DNA of 64,000 bases from Amphiura filiformis (lineage: Eukaryota > Echinodermata > Ophiuroidea > Amphilepidida > Amphiuridae), in assembly GCF_039555335.1 (NCBI RefSeq), contig NC_092640.1, positions 35,334,784-35,398,783 on the forward strand, read 5' to 3'. Below, one piece after another: positions 24,828 through 38,300 of this stretch (positions are counted from its first letter, which is position 1; each line of letters begins with the position of its first letter). The position numbers and the translations under genes were made by a program. A model generated the notes under the pieces. The model searched no databases and was not told where the DNA came from. It was given only the letters and a program-made list of their open reading frames with translations.

Positions 24828-26159
24828 GGGCCAAAAACTACTGTGTAACCAGATGGCTGGGCCAAAAGTTATACTAAACTTAAGTCACTTGGTACAATCA
24901 CAAAGTCACTAGATCACATATTCACAAAATCACTATTTCACTGATACGTCAAACAAAATGAAGCCTTAAAAGGTGCATAAAATGTAAAAGCTAAAACGTC
25001 TCCTTCTTCTGGATGCTGGATGTAGTGTAATAATCCTGTCTCTAGTCTCTGCTTACCTGGTGACATCAATCAACAAGCACAATAACACTTCACACGGTGC
25101 ATACAAAAATCACGAACTATTAATCAGGTTACTTCCGTCGAGTCCTGCCGCTGTCTGGGTAGATTTACTCTACCATGTTGTCTACTGCTGGAATAAAATC
25201 ACAAAGTCAGGTACATCAATAATAACAATCATTCACTGGTCCTCCGGCTCCGTCGATGCTGTTGAATTCCACCACCCAACATGTATTGCACAAAATTACG
25301 ATAATTTAATAAAATATGAGTTGCACATCCAATGATTAAACGTTCTCCATCCACTTCTGGTCATACAAAATAATGAGGTGAGTGTTCTCTAAAAACTAAG
25401 TCACTATTGCACAAGACTTATAAGCACAAAAATATTTTTGAAGCAGAATGATATTTCCTTTGCGAGCGAGGATGAGTTGTCAAGATGGTCGCTCCATAAA
25501 CTTCCGGTCACACTCGGAGGCCCTCGGCAAGGTTCGGCAAAGATCGTATGGCGGGAAAATTGCTTCAGTTTTTATGTAAACATTGCACACAAAATGTCTC
25601 AAAAGAAGATATATAATTCATCAATGATAAAATGCAGTCCTCACGATAATAATTAAGTTCATGAAGCGAGGTTATGAAACTTGCAATGATGAAATGACGC
25701 TAACAAACACTGCACTTGATATAAAATACGAGCACACACCAAATATGAAATTACCAAAGTTCGAGTTTAAAAAGTTCTAAAAAGTCACAAATATTGCACC
25801 AACATCAAACAAAATATGCTTGTTTTTTTTTAATCAAAGGTTGATTTAAAACTGGTCAACAGCACTCACTTTTTGAACCGAATATTTCAGAGAAACCATT
25901 CTCCGTCATCAGCATCACAGATCACACGTCACACCGGATTGTGCCGGGGCATTGTGGTCCTAGATCACAAGTTACGGACGGAATGTGTGGTAGGTGCCAA
26001 CTTTGCACGGATACAAAAAAGCAATGACCGCATTGTTGATGTCTGGATGTGTCTGCGATCACGAAAAAAAATATCGGCACGAAGGGCGAGCGGTGGAAAT
26101 ACGACATATGATGCGTGTTTTAGCCATTTAATCGTAAAATTAAAGCATTATTTACGCTG

Positions 26160-26321
26160 ATATCTTTGGAATTTAATGATCTGGCTATTTTATCGACGTT
26201 TAAGGATTACGTCAAAGCTTAAAACATCATTTTTGGTGACCGGAAAATCGGCACTAAATATAATTGCTGTTGAATTCTGCAGTTGACAGCATCTAGCACT
26301 GTCTGTAGAAAAAGCTGCCAA
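26160..26321 (+). promoter_or_regulatory. Probable ALS2 5' UTR / proximal promoter
   Basis: Non-repetitive-looking sequence between the end of LINE-like 5' sequence and the ALS2 start codon. It contains the in-frame stop at 26271 and no evident TATA box at a fixed distance. The transcription start cannot be placed from sequence. The bases around the start codon are CAAATGG, with G at +4. Confidence 0.3.
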
Positions 26322-26392
26322 ATGGCGTCCAAGCGACCAGCAAGGAAAAAGTCAGCGGCACCAGATGAAATAAAAACCGCTGCAAATGTTGG
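26322..26392 (+). CDS. ALS2: ALS2 coding exon 1 (start codon, basic N-terminus)
   Basis: The ATG at 26322 opens a short basic peptide beginning MASKRPARKK, ending at a strong donor (GG|GTGAGT) at 26393. There is an in-frame TGA at 26271-26273, so this is the first possible Met in the frame. The exon is 23 codons plus two bases (GG); the first base of the next exon (A at 36416) completes GGA, then GAA, then the ATG at 36420, so the join to exon 2 is in frame. Vertebrate alsin also begins M-x-S-K followed by basic residues. The exon is too short to prove by itself; phase, strong donor and N-terminal resemblance support it. If wrong, translation would start at Met 36420. The intron that follows is 10.0 kb. 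Confidence 0.72.
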
Positions 26393-29300
26393 GTGAGTAT
26401 GTCTTATATTTGCCAATAAAAAACAATAGCCTCAGACCAGGCTTCCCGTAGTACTAGTGTGCATCATTGCGTCTAGACCTAGTTCACCACGTAAACTTAT
26501 GGCTCAAAATTCGGACCGCTCGCCAATAAGTTTACTGCTTTCTATGTTTTGAAATTTGTTGACGTTTTAACGATCCCCGATTCCCGGTCGCTTATTTTAG
26601 CCGTGTCACGTCACATGCATGACGCTGGTGGGTACCAACCAAACTTCAGAAAAAAAAACACCTTGATCGCCGATAACGATGTGATATGGGACTTACATAG
26701 GATTTATACACAGAGATATTTCTTGCCAAAATTTGACCATTTCTAGGCAAGTTGGCCCTACTTTGTCTGTGTTATATGAAAAAGGACAGTCTTAAGTAAG
26801 TATAAGTGCAACGCTTTTGATGTTTTGATGTTTTGGGAGACTGGGAGTGTTCAGAACAAAAAAATGATGGAGCCTATTCTTGACTGTGTAATATTCACCA
26901 GTTGCCGTGCGGTAACAGTCTTATACGATGGACAGATAGTATCAGTTTGTGAATGAGGACATCGTATAAGTTCCTTGTACTAGTCTAGACCCGTCACGTA
27001 TTTTACAAATTTGGACGCAAGTGAAGTGTCAGATGGCTGATCAAGTATTTTGCGTGCATGTCACATGCATGTGGACGCAGACAAAATTTCTAAATTCAAT
27101 CATTAATTGATGTTAAAATAAGAAATTTATATTCTTTTACATTTTTAAAATAATAAAAGCCCCAAAATTTTGATCCACATCCACCTGCCTAAGAATTGAA
27201 ATAAATTCTGCAATATTTATAAATGCGACTCATCACATCAAAACCAACCACTTCGCGACTGGCTTCATTGGCAGATATGAAAGAAGATGAGAAAATATAA
27301 AGAAAATAAAAAGAAATTTGAGCTTGTTTTGACTCATAAAATATTTTTACTGTACCTGACTTCAACTTGATAAGTTATTTTATAATGTAAAAAGGTGTCA
27401 TTTTAAAGCTAAATAATTAGGGGTTCATTCATATATTTTCATGACTAAGCGGTTGTTTATGCCCGAGGGCCGCTTGCGGCCGAGGGCATAAACAACTTCG
27501 TTTAGTCATGAAAATATACTGAATGAACCCCTTTCATATACCAGAACATTTTGTGATTCTTATTTCATCAAAATAATGACAAAAGATAACAAGTACATCA
27601 TAAAAAACAATGAATTTCCTTCGTTTTCTTTACCCTGAGATCGCACATCCGGACCACCGGGCATAAACGCTGTTTATGCCCGGCTCTCGACCAATCACGC
27701 GCGCCGTTATATAGCGCGTATGTATGAACAGCAGTTCATTTAGGGGTTCATTCATATATTTTCATGACTAAACGGTTGTTTATGCCCTCGGGGCCGCTGT
27801 CATAACATTTTGTGGATCTTATTTCATCAAAATAATAACAAAAAATTACAAGTAACATTTATTTAAAAAAAAAAAAAAAATTTCCTTCATTTTCCCTACC
27901 TGGCGATCGCACATCCGGGACACTGGGCATAAACGCTGTTTATGCCCAGCTCTTGACCAATCATGCGTGCTGTTCCATAGCGTGTACATTGTACATGTAT
28001 GAACCTAGTGGGGCCAGAGCCAAAAATGGTCATCACTCAACCTAAAATTTAGAAATTGTTACAGGAGGCTAACTCCAGCGTGACTGACGGGACAGTTTGA
28101 TAGGCCTTTTTTTTAAAAATGACGCAAAAAAAAAAATCTACAAGACATATCCCAGACTGTTATACTCCAAGTCAAAGAGAACATGTCATAATTCAATTTA
28201 AAACACACAAGATGGAAACCAAGTGATTCAATGGCTGTATGGTTGCAAATTGAAATACAGCGTGACTGACGGACGCAAAAAACATCAATTTTTTAGAAAA
28301 AGTACATTCTTGCAAAACTCTATCTGTTCACAAGTGAGATTTATTGAAAAATGCTGTCAAAATTAAACATTGGTACATAAACTCTCAGTAAACATCATAC
28401 TCAAAAAATACGAAGCTGAGATTTTTATACCTGGGCTCGCCAAAGTCGTGACTGACGGGACGTGACTGACGGGACACTTTTTGAACATTTTTACAGTGTT
28501 CTTTAGAACAATGGCGAATTGCTCAAATATACTTTGTGGGATTTATTTTCACACAGAAATTACAAACAACATCTAATCATGATGAAATATTACCTTAAAC
28601 ATCATTTGAGGCCTCTCAAGCAAGGGAGTCAACTTCAAACAAGCAACTATATCCAGTAGGGGAGATTGGGGTTAGTTGCAACACTGGGTAAGTTGAAACA
28701 TTGTATTTTTTTCTGACACAAAAAATTAATTTGGTAAAACACTGGCACCTAGTAATAGGTATTAGTAAGGGTCATCCACCAAATTAGCAACAGCACTGAT
28801 GCCCCACCAGTGTTGGCTTGGGAAAGGAATATCTGTTTTTTTGACTTGCTGACTAATTTTTATACCCCTCAGAAAAGATGCGTTATCTCCATGTTGTTTG
28901 AAGATTCAGGGGATTATTTTTTGAGTATCATAAGCACTAGTAGTAAGTCCCAGAATAAGTAAAAATAAAAGTTTTACTGTATTTCTTATTTTGTGTAATG
29001 AACTTTGAAATTTAAAAATAGGCATCGGGGTTAGTTGAAACTTTTGAGGTGGGGTTAGTTGAAACGTGAAAATCGCATAGAAAAATATGGTTAAAAATTT
29101 GACTTTTTAACATGTTTACCATTTCTTCAATATTGCTTTAATATGGTTAAAAAGCAATAATACAAGCAAAAAGTGCACACAGAAAGTACATTTTATAATA
29201 TTTTAGGCTTCTCATATTTTTTGTCCATGGTGACACTCGTCACCTTGTGTCCAAAGTATTGACCAGCGCTCCCACATATTTATTTATTCATTTTTTCACA

Positions 29301-32300
29301 CTGATTGTATGTTAAAGGGTGCCTTCAAGGGAAGTATAACCCTAACAACACAATAATAATTATTTTGAAATTTTTACAAGCCATGTTTCAACTAACCCCA
29401 CCCTATGTTTCAACTTACCCCAGGGGTGGGGTTAGTTGAAACTACCCCTTTCAAATTTTCAAATTGGATTATATGAATAATCATAAGCAGGTCCAATAAA
29501 ATTTAAGGCTGTATTTGTAGCATGTATGTATATGTTTATACTGATATGGTTAGTGTTTCTTGAAAGTAATCGGTTTGGGTTAAAAAGACGATTTTGTGAA
29601 AAATGTTTCAACTAACCCCAATCTCCCCTACCCATAAAAATGATCAAATTCTAGAGTTTACAATGGTTTGACTGCCAGGTGGAATTTTAATCGTCAAAAT
29701 GAGCATTAAATCTTTTTTTTTTGGCCAAAATTTAGTGCAGAATATGAATCTGAAGTAAAAAACTGAAAATTTCCGACTTAAAAATTTCCCCCCATTAGAT
29801 TGTACATGGTAAGAATGCTAAAACGTGACTGATGGACACATTTTAACATGGAATATCTTCTATACTAAATGTCAGTGAACAATTTTGCATAATTGTTTGT
29901 ATGAGGCAAGTCAGATAGAAGATAGATTTAACTTGAAACCAACAATTTATATACTATGACAGAAAATATGCAACTTTTTCATGTTTTTTCGTGACTGACG
30001 GGACATTTCAATACCCATATTTGAAGGCCATAGTATACATTTATGATGTTACTGATGGGTTTAAATTTTGTTCTGGAATTGCAGTAAAGATATCAAAGCT
30101 GATATTAAACCACTTTAATACATACTTTTGTGCATGTACCCTAGGATCAGCAATACTCAGTCATAAGATCAGCAATTTCCTGCAAAATTAGGGATACACA
30201 AACCTGTTCCAATTCCCCAAACTTCAAATTGTCATAAAAATGTATAAAATTATGTGAGGCAAAAAACAAAAGTGGTTTCTGAAAGCTCTTTTAGTCTACT
30301 TTGCAGGAAACAATAACTTGGAAGCATTGAATGAACTTTTAAAATTCATGCAAATGTACCATTTCTGTGGAGTTAGCCAGGAGTGAATTTCTCCTCTGGT
30401 TTAATAGACCACTTACCAAAGATTATGAATCGGAAAAAAAAGAGTAAAATTTTGGAATACAAGCAATAAAATACACACGTAGCGCCCTCTTGATGTTACT
30501 GCATATTTAAAAATGATAGGATTTTTTTGTTTATGGTATTATAAAGGTCTTCTGTATAGACAATTTCAGCACTAAAAAAAATGTCAGTGGACTTTGCAAA
30601 AATAAAGAAATAAATTAAAATATGTGTAAAATTCCGTCCCGCCACATTTTGAGGTGATTTTTTTACGTTCCGGAAGGGACGAAAAAAAAAAAATTGTAGT
30701 CAAAACTTTCCAAAATATCAACTATTATGGTAATAAACATTCCTGAGTACATAAAAATTGAATTCATCAACTTTGCTAGGCTCAAAACCATTTTAACTTC
30801 TTCTATTTCAGGCCTTTTGTGGTAGGATGCCAGCAATAATGCTCTTTTCAGGGTCTTTGGTGCAAAACACGGCGCTGCCACATTTTGAGATGATTTTTTT
30901 AAGTTCAGGAATCTATGAAAAATTTCTTTCTCAGTCAATATTTTGCAATAATTTTTCATTGGAAGTGAAAGAAAAAAACAATTTTGTCAGTTTTAAAGTG
31001 AATCAATTGCTTTTTTTTCTTGATTTTGACATAGTGGACAAAATTCCGTCCAGCCACATTCCGTCCCGCCACATTGACATGATTTAAAAAAATTAATGAA
31101 CGTACTTTCAAGAAGGGGGTGAATTTTATAATTCCTCCCATAACAAAAGAAGGATAGTTGAAGTTAATACCAATGTTAGAAACAAATGTTTTATCCCAGT
31201 ACTTTTGATAAAAATTCAACAAATGTACTGTGTTCACAAATACATGAAGTTTATCATTCCGTCCCGCCACATTAATGAATTTGTGTTACCGTGGCAACGT
31301 GTTGATTCTTAGGACTATTTTTCTTGTGTGTGAATGTAGTCTGTAACTTACTTGTTTATATTAAGAACATAAAGAATCCATAAAATAAACAGGTACAGGG
31401 CTACAATTTAAAAGGCCTATCAAAATTCCGTCCCGCCACAAACGGGAATTTTGGCTCTGGCCCAGTGTTCATATCTCCATTTTCATTTCTGCCGCAAGGT
31501 GGTCTGTTTTGATGTACTGATGGGTCACAAATGCAATGTCAGGAAATCATGCACTTTTTGCATGCTTTCCGTAATGATCGCTGTTTGATGGGGAAGTCCA
31601 AATTGATGCAATTGACTTTGTTTACAAGCATGCTGGACTAACGACGTGCGGTTAATGTGTATTTAATTATTTCACAACCTGACAATATTCAGTTTTTAAT
31701 GTTTCAATTTCATTTTCTGATTTAAATAATCTCTGTTTTCTTTATTTCCTTATTATTGTTACGGTGAATAAAAGCAATTTTAAGACAAAATCTAAATGAT
31801 AGGGGTGTGATTTTGGGTAATTTTGTGCCGGATACCCGGCACATTTTTTAAGCGGGTAACGGGTACCGAAATTGCAAAGAAAAAAAAAAAAAAAAAATTT
31901 TTGTTCAATTTTTTTTGGGGGTTTTGTAGTGTCTCTGGACCTAGACCTAAATGCTTACACAGGATCATTCATGGTTGACCTAAAAAAAAATAAATTGAAT
32001 TTTGCACATTGTTTTGTGAAAATTGATACATAGTTTTCATGTCATGTACTCTATTAATTAATGATATCAAAATGCATTCAAATTCAATGCAATTTGATAT
32101 CATTAATTAATAGAGTATGACATGAAAACTATGTATCAATTTTCATATTAAAAACACAAAACAATGTGCAAAATTCAATTTTTTTTTTTAGGTCAACCAT
32201 GAATGATCCTAGCATTTAGGTCTAGGTCCAGAGATTACAAAACTCAAAAAAAAAAAAAAAAAATTTTTTTAAATTTGGGTATCCGGGCAGGGAATTTCCT

Positions 32301-35300
32301 GCCCGGGTAATAGGATTCTCAGACGGGACTTGAATTCTCGGGACTCACTCACACCCTTACTAAATGATAACCTTTTTTTTGTATTAAAATCATGAATATG
32401 TGTAAGGGGGGAGCAAAGATTTTTTGGCACATCAAAAGTAAGGGGGCAAAGGTTTTTTTGCATGTTGAAGGGGGGGGGGCAAAGATTTGTTGGCACAACC
32501 AAAGGGGGTAGGCCCCTAAGCAACTTTTGGCAGACCATTAAGAATTGACTACCCGGCCCAGGATACACATGATTTTTCACAGCCCCTGAATGTTGGAGTG
32601 ATAGGAGAGTTACATCTAGGCTTACTCTAGAGTAAGTATATACATTTATTTTTTTCATATCCATCCATGGTGGAATCACCATATAGGTAAGGCAGTCACT
32701 AGACCACTTTCTCAGGGGTGGGGGGGTGGATCCTTCATGTAATTATTTTGTGTTTACAAGCTAATCCTAACCCTAACCCCAAACCTAATCCTATAACCCT
32801 AAACTAACCCTGACCCTAACCCTAATTTCATGTATAATTACATGAAGGAGTACCGGTAACCTAATTTTTGCTAACAGTCGTGCACAAAGCCTGACCTCTA
32901 AGGTCTGTATGCACAAAAGAGTTAGACCGGGTCTAAAGTTAGACCTGGTCTAAGTGGATTTTAGTTCCATCAGGAATGGTCCTTTACTCCTATTTTCTTC
33001 CTAAAGTAGCTAGCAAATTCTAAATATTTAAATGCAGAGTTCAAAAATAATACAAAATATCTTAAGCAAATGTAAAGGAAAATGTCCTTTCTCCTGGGAC
33101 TAAATTCCACTTAGACCAGGTCTAACTTTAGACCCGGTCTAACTCTTTTGTGCATACGGACCTAACAGTCCAGGTGCCCGCCTTGGCTCCCTCACGGTGG
33201 GGTCCAGGGACATACTGGAGTCACCGAGGGGGGTGGGGCAAAATTCCAAATTGTCCCACTGATCTTCTAAATGAATTTGCTGGTCCGATAAGAAAAATTG
33301 GCAATTTCGGTGCTAAAATGGTCCAAATTGAGGACAAAAATATGTAAAATCGGGGCAAAGGAAGATCACAAAATCTTACTTTTGGGTAATTTTTGTCCCG
33401 CTATTTCAAGCAAGTGGAGCAAACTTGTCTCTCCCCTCCCTCCTGCCCCTGGTGGGTCCAGGAGTCAGCCCTCGGCAGGGGCCCACAGGGCCAGAGCCCC
33501 TGGGAAGCTCATGATTTTAGCCTTATGAGGCATCTGGAGAGCTACTGTCCTAGCACTCATACCAGTGTTTACGATTTTACAACTTTAAGAGAAAGGATTG
33601 AATTATTCCTCTGATTTTTCGACATACAATTGCTCGGTCAGCTATGGGGATAAAATTTGGGGTATTCTGTCCTTGCCGACGCTGCGCGGAGACAAATGAA
33701 AACAATTCTGCGTCTCATCATTAGCGTCTTGGTATCGTGTGCAGGTCGCATCTGCGTCTCTCAAATGTGCCCATCATCAATATCCATGTTGCGCTTGCAT
33801 TGCCTTGAGCGCATTCCAAGGGAATACCCCCAATTTTTGCTCCATGCCTGTATCAAGATAGCAGTTGAGTCCCAGTTCTCTTTCTCTAATTATGTGGTTA
33901 TAACTCAAGGGAGTGGTATGTCCTAGATAAGTCAAACTATACAAATTCTGAATCCTTGTGACAAGAGGAATACATTTGAATGGTTTTTAACACAATTTGA
34001 GCAACTTTGATATTTAACCCCAGGTGTGTAAAGTTTGATGACCTTTTCCCCGCCAAAAGCTACTCCGGTTCAATTGCTATCAGGCATTTTTGTGTAGCCA
34101 AAGATGTCATCTATCTCTGATATAGCAGTGCAGCTTTGCCCCCCAGGCCCGTACACAGGAATTCATTGGTTTTGAAAAGGTGGACTTATTTTTCCAAGGG
34201 GAGGGAGCGATTTTGTGAATTTAAGTGGACTTTCTTCCTAAAATTTGGACCTTTTTTGTCTAATAAACCCGATTTTTTTGCTCGCTACGCAGGCTGCAAA
34301 TTCTGGCATTTTGGGACTTTTTGTATACTTTTCCAATTTTTTTTTGGGGGGATGCATCGCACCCCCTGCCCCCCCAACTGGTACCAAACACCCCATCATG
34401 AGGGCTCAGGCTCACACGCTAACATGTCTGCAGATGAGAATATTTCATGTTAAATTGAGGAAGATGTGCCGACATCTAGTGATACATTTGTAGCATCATC
34501 AGACACGGTGTAAATAGACACGTGGAAGATGCCTGCCTTGGATGACTCATCACACTCACCTCAACTAGCTAGCACTTGCTTCTGAAGGATATAAATAAAT
34601 ACAGGTAGAATTAAATTATGTGCAACAAAAAAATTACCCACCCAATCCAAGGGGCTTTACGTTGTACTTGCGGTGTTCTATATGTAGTCAGTTTCAAAAG
34701 GCATTTTACAAGTAATATTAATTTTTATAAGGTTTCTACTAAAAAAAAAAGATATCATTTTTGTTCACACGCCCTTTTAATTTTGAGCCAAACTAATGGA
34801 AAAAAAAAGGAAAGCAAGATGCTCTTTCATTCTATTTCTTAAACTTTGGATGTAAAAATCCTTAGGTTTTTTTTTTTTTTGGAGGGGGTGGGGGGAGGAG
34901 GAGGATCCAAGTATTTAACATGCCCAGTGGCATATCAGGGTCAGTTGTCTGAGGGGCAAAGGTACAAGAATAACAAGTGGAGGGCATGACCATGCACAAA
35001 AATATTAAATTTTACACTATTTTCTAGATGAAATTTTGTGTTTATCGTTCCAAATTGTACACTATTGACAATATGGGGGAGGGGTGACATTTTCTTTTGG
35101 GGGTTGGTTTTTTTGGGCAGTTGATATTTTCTTGAGGGGGTTGGTTGAATTAGCAATTTATCATTGTTTATTACAAAATGCATGGGGGGGGGGGGGTTAA
35201 CCCATGGAATCCCAAAATTTTTATGAAAACTGTTAAAATATTGCACCATTGGCTGCTCTTTTGGTCATACGGTGTGAATTATGATACAAATATTGTCTGC

Positions 35301-38300
35301 AGGCACTAGTATCAGTGATCCAAGTGAAAGTGAAAAAAAATTAGGAATCATTAATAATTTTTTTTAGATTTTCTAATTTAGCAAACATTTGTAACTTGCA
35401 AAAAATATAATGTGGTTGGGAAATGGAAGGCTGGTACATAGAAATTATTACGTTTTAAATCAGCCATGACTGTTGTGATAGAATTCGAGCTTCGTATGTG
35501 ATATGATCAAGCTATTAATGAGTCGTTTGTCGCTAATATTGATTTTGAAATTAAGCCAATAATAATTAAACTCCTTTGTGTTTTATTGTTTTGAGCAACA
35601 CTAAAATGACCATATCTTTGGAACCATTATCCAATTATGATGCAGTTTTGATCAAAATAAAGCTCTGATATAGTGATAATGGCATATAATGAGCACAAAA
35701 ACTGAATTTTGATTTTGCTTGACAAACAACGATCATTTTGCTTTGCATCCCATATTTTTCATTGTCTGACAAAACTAGGTAACAGGTGGTTGGAGCTGCT
35801 GATTGAAGTTCAATTTCAGTGCTTTTACTCCATGCATAATTTTTGTAACATCTATATTGCCATTATGTACTTTGACGTTCTGCATAGAATAATTGTTTTT
35901 TTGTACATTGTGTATGTTGTATGCACACATCAGAAACTGGGACTACATGTATGCTGGGACTCGCTGTCTAGATGCATGTTTAGCTGCCTTGACTCAGTGA
36001 TGTATGAATTGTGCTATGGTCATTTTAACATGATTAATGACTACATGTACTCTTATGGTTTGCTGTCAATATTATGTGTAAAGTGAACAATATTTTTTGG
36101 TTGCCGATCCATGCTCGTCCTGGCAGGTTTTTCTCCGGGAGTCCGGGTGTTCCGGTTTTCATCCTCCTCCAAAAATCGGACCTCTGAGTTTGGTTGCCGA
36201 TTCATGCTTGTCCTTGCAGGTTTCCCTCCGGGTGCTCTGTTTTTTTCCCTCCTAAAATCGGACCTCTTGCCATATCCATGTCCCATCATATTCAGTTAGC
36301 ATCCCTTTAATTTAGTAGCCTCTGAGCACTATTGCTTTGCTTGGCTTTGGTTGAAGTTATATTTTTATAAATTAATAAATTAGTAATTGTTGTCTTTCTT
36401 CTTATTTATTTGCAGAGAAATGGAGAAGAAAGAGGATGGTCCACGCGATCAACAGCTTCAAGGTATAGCATGTACATGGAAAGGATTCCTAAGCACCACA
36501 TCCCCACATACGTACAATGTGTTAAGCACAAAAAACGTTATCAAGATATCCCTAGGAAGCAAGCATAGTGCTTTCCTCACCGACGAACACACCGTTTATT
36601 GTTTTGGTTCCGGAGAATTTGGCCAACTCGGACATAAAAAATTCACCGATGTTACAAAAGAGCCGATTTTAGTACAAGAACTGAAAGGGGAAAACGTTGT
36701 GGATGTGGTCTGCGGTGCGAATCACACAGGAGTTGTGTGTTCCGATGGAATCGTGTTCTGCTGGGGGGATTCAAGTAGTGGACAATGTGGGACTGGGGAC
36801 ACAGAAAAGATTCACACCCCGCGACAAGTTGAGATTTGCGACACAGATGCCGACCCACTTGTGACGCATATAGCGTGCGGAGATACGCACACCCTAGCAT
36901 TGACCCATCATGGTGAGGTTTGGTCATGGGGTACAGGACCACAGCTGGGGCTCGGCACTGGGACTACCCCTGTGCTATCACCTCGTAAAATCGACGCGTT
37001 AGTCGGTCGTAAGGTGCTTCAAATTTCATGCGGTGCAATACATAGTATAGCAATTGTTCAGAAAATAAAACATGCGAAGATCGTGAAACGGCAGCCTGGG
37101 GACGATGATGAGTCGGAATCGGGAACATTATCATCGACGAACGAAACATTCACTATGATTGAAGAGGATGATGCAGTTATTATCACCGACACACGAGTCA
37201 AAGACACTATATCAATTGATGAAGTCCCTTCTATAAGAAGCATGTCACCGGATAGTATTGACATGGAGGCGAAAAAGCTGCATGAACAAAATGGCCGTAT
37301 ACGTGACGGTGGGGAAGAAGGTTATGCGTCATCGGAAGGCAGCCAAGGAACATATACATTAAATCAAGACATCAAAAGTATGGGCGATTCGGATATCGTG
37401 GCAAATGGTGATGTCAAGACGATAACATCCGAAGATCATGCTGACGGACCTGTGGGGTCCGAAGACGAAACCTGCATCAAAAATGGCGCTAAACCTCAAC
37501 CCTCGGCATTACCTAGTAGTTCAGCAACTATGGAATATTTTGCCCAGTTGAAACCCAAACGCCCCACATCGTTATCGTCGAAAGAGCGATCATGGCTAGT
37601 CTACCGACGGCGGTGTCGTCCAAACTTGAGAAGCTGATGAGCCCTAGGTTAAGTTTAGTGCTCGGTTTGTGGCAAGGGCACGAGTTGAAGGTGTTGAAGG
37701 AAAGCGAAGGGGACGATGAAGACGAGGAGGAGCCTGGAAGTAGCTTGGAAAGATCGCAGACCAAAGTGAAGTCACCGTTAGAAGGTTTCTTGGATGAGCA
37801 CGGTGCACCAACAGATGTGTGGACTTGGGGGAAAGGAGCTAGTGGTCAGCTGGGACAAGGAGATCCTCTTGACAAGTAAGTGATCATGTGACCTGATCTA
37901 ATCCAATCAGGGCCCTTTTTTTGGGGGGGAGGGAAGTAATGGTGGACTGCAGCCTGGTGGACTAAATAATATCAATTTTAGAGTTTAGGGATATAATATT
38001 TATTAGGTTAGGGTAAGGGTTAGAATTATAGGGTTGTATGAAGTGTACCCAAGGGTGAAATTAAGTGGGAGACGCAGCCCTCGAATTAACCCACAGCACC
38101 GAGGGTGCCCACCCCCATTGCCGCAATGACCTCAAAATATGTCCTTTACCGACGGCAGTTACTTGCCGTGCCCCTAAATGAAGTTGCTGTGGGTGCCCTA
38201 GCCGGCCAGCCTTGTTGCCCCTTCAATATAAAATCATTAACAAGTACTGGTTACTGACCCCCCAAAATTGTGGAAAATTAAATCGAAAATCTTGAACACG

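Larger units (their letters stand above)
21030..25860 (-). mobile_element. CR1/L2-like non-LTR retrotransposon (LINE) with PHD fingers
   Basis: On the - strand the order is presumed 5' UTR (about 25860-24828, repeated short motifs around AGTCAC), two PHD fingers, AP-type endonuclease, reverse transcriptase (21560-24827), then an AT-rich 3' UTR to about 21030. Endonuclease plus RT without an RNase H or LTRs indicates a non-LTR element. PHD-type zinc fingers upstream of the endonuclease are known in CR1-related lineages. Long, little-damaged frames indicate a young copy. The 5' boundary is uncertain; the element lies head-to-head with ALS2 exon 1. Confidence 0.75.
26393..36415 (+). other. ALS2 intron 1 (10.0 kb), transposon-rich
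   Basis: Donor GTGAGT at 26393, acceptor TTTGCAG ending 36415. It contains the elements listed at 27419-28006, 28011-31463, 31800-32359, 32731-32849, 32902-33162 and 36097-36280. 26400-27418 and most of 33520-36096 hold no gene I recognise. G-rich runs occur near 32470, 34885 and 35184-35196. Confidence 0.7.

Noticed and set aside
32269-32682. 137-codon - strand frame
   Set aside because: Starts inside a hAT-like element and runs through C-rich low-complexity sequence; no motif or relative recognised.
35709-36086. 125-codon + strand frame as an ALS2 upstream exon or separate gene
   Set aside because: Low-complexity hydrophobic translation overlapping a transposon-related repeat, no family resemblance, no paired splice sites in phase with exon 2.
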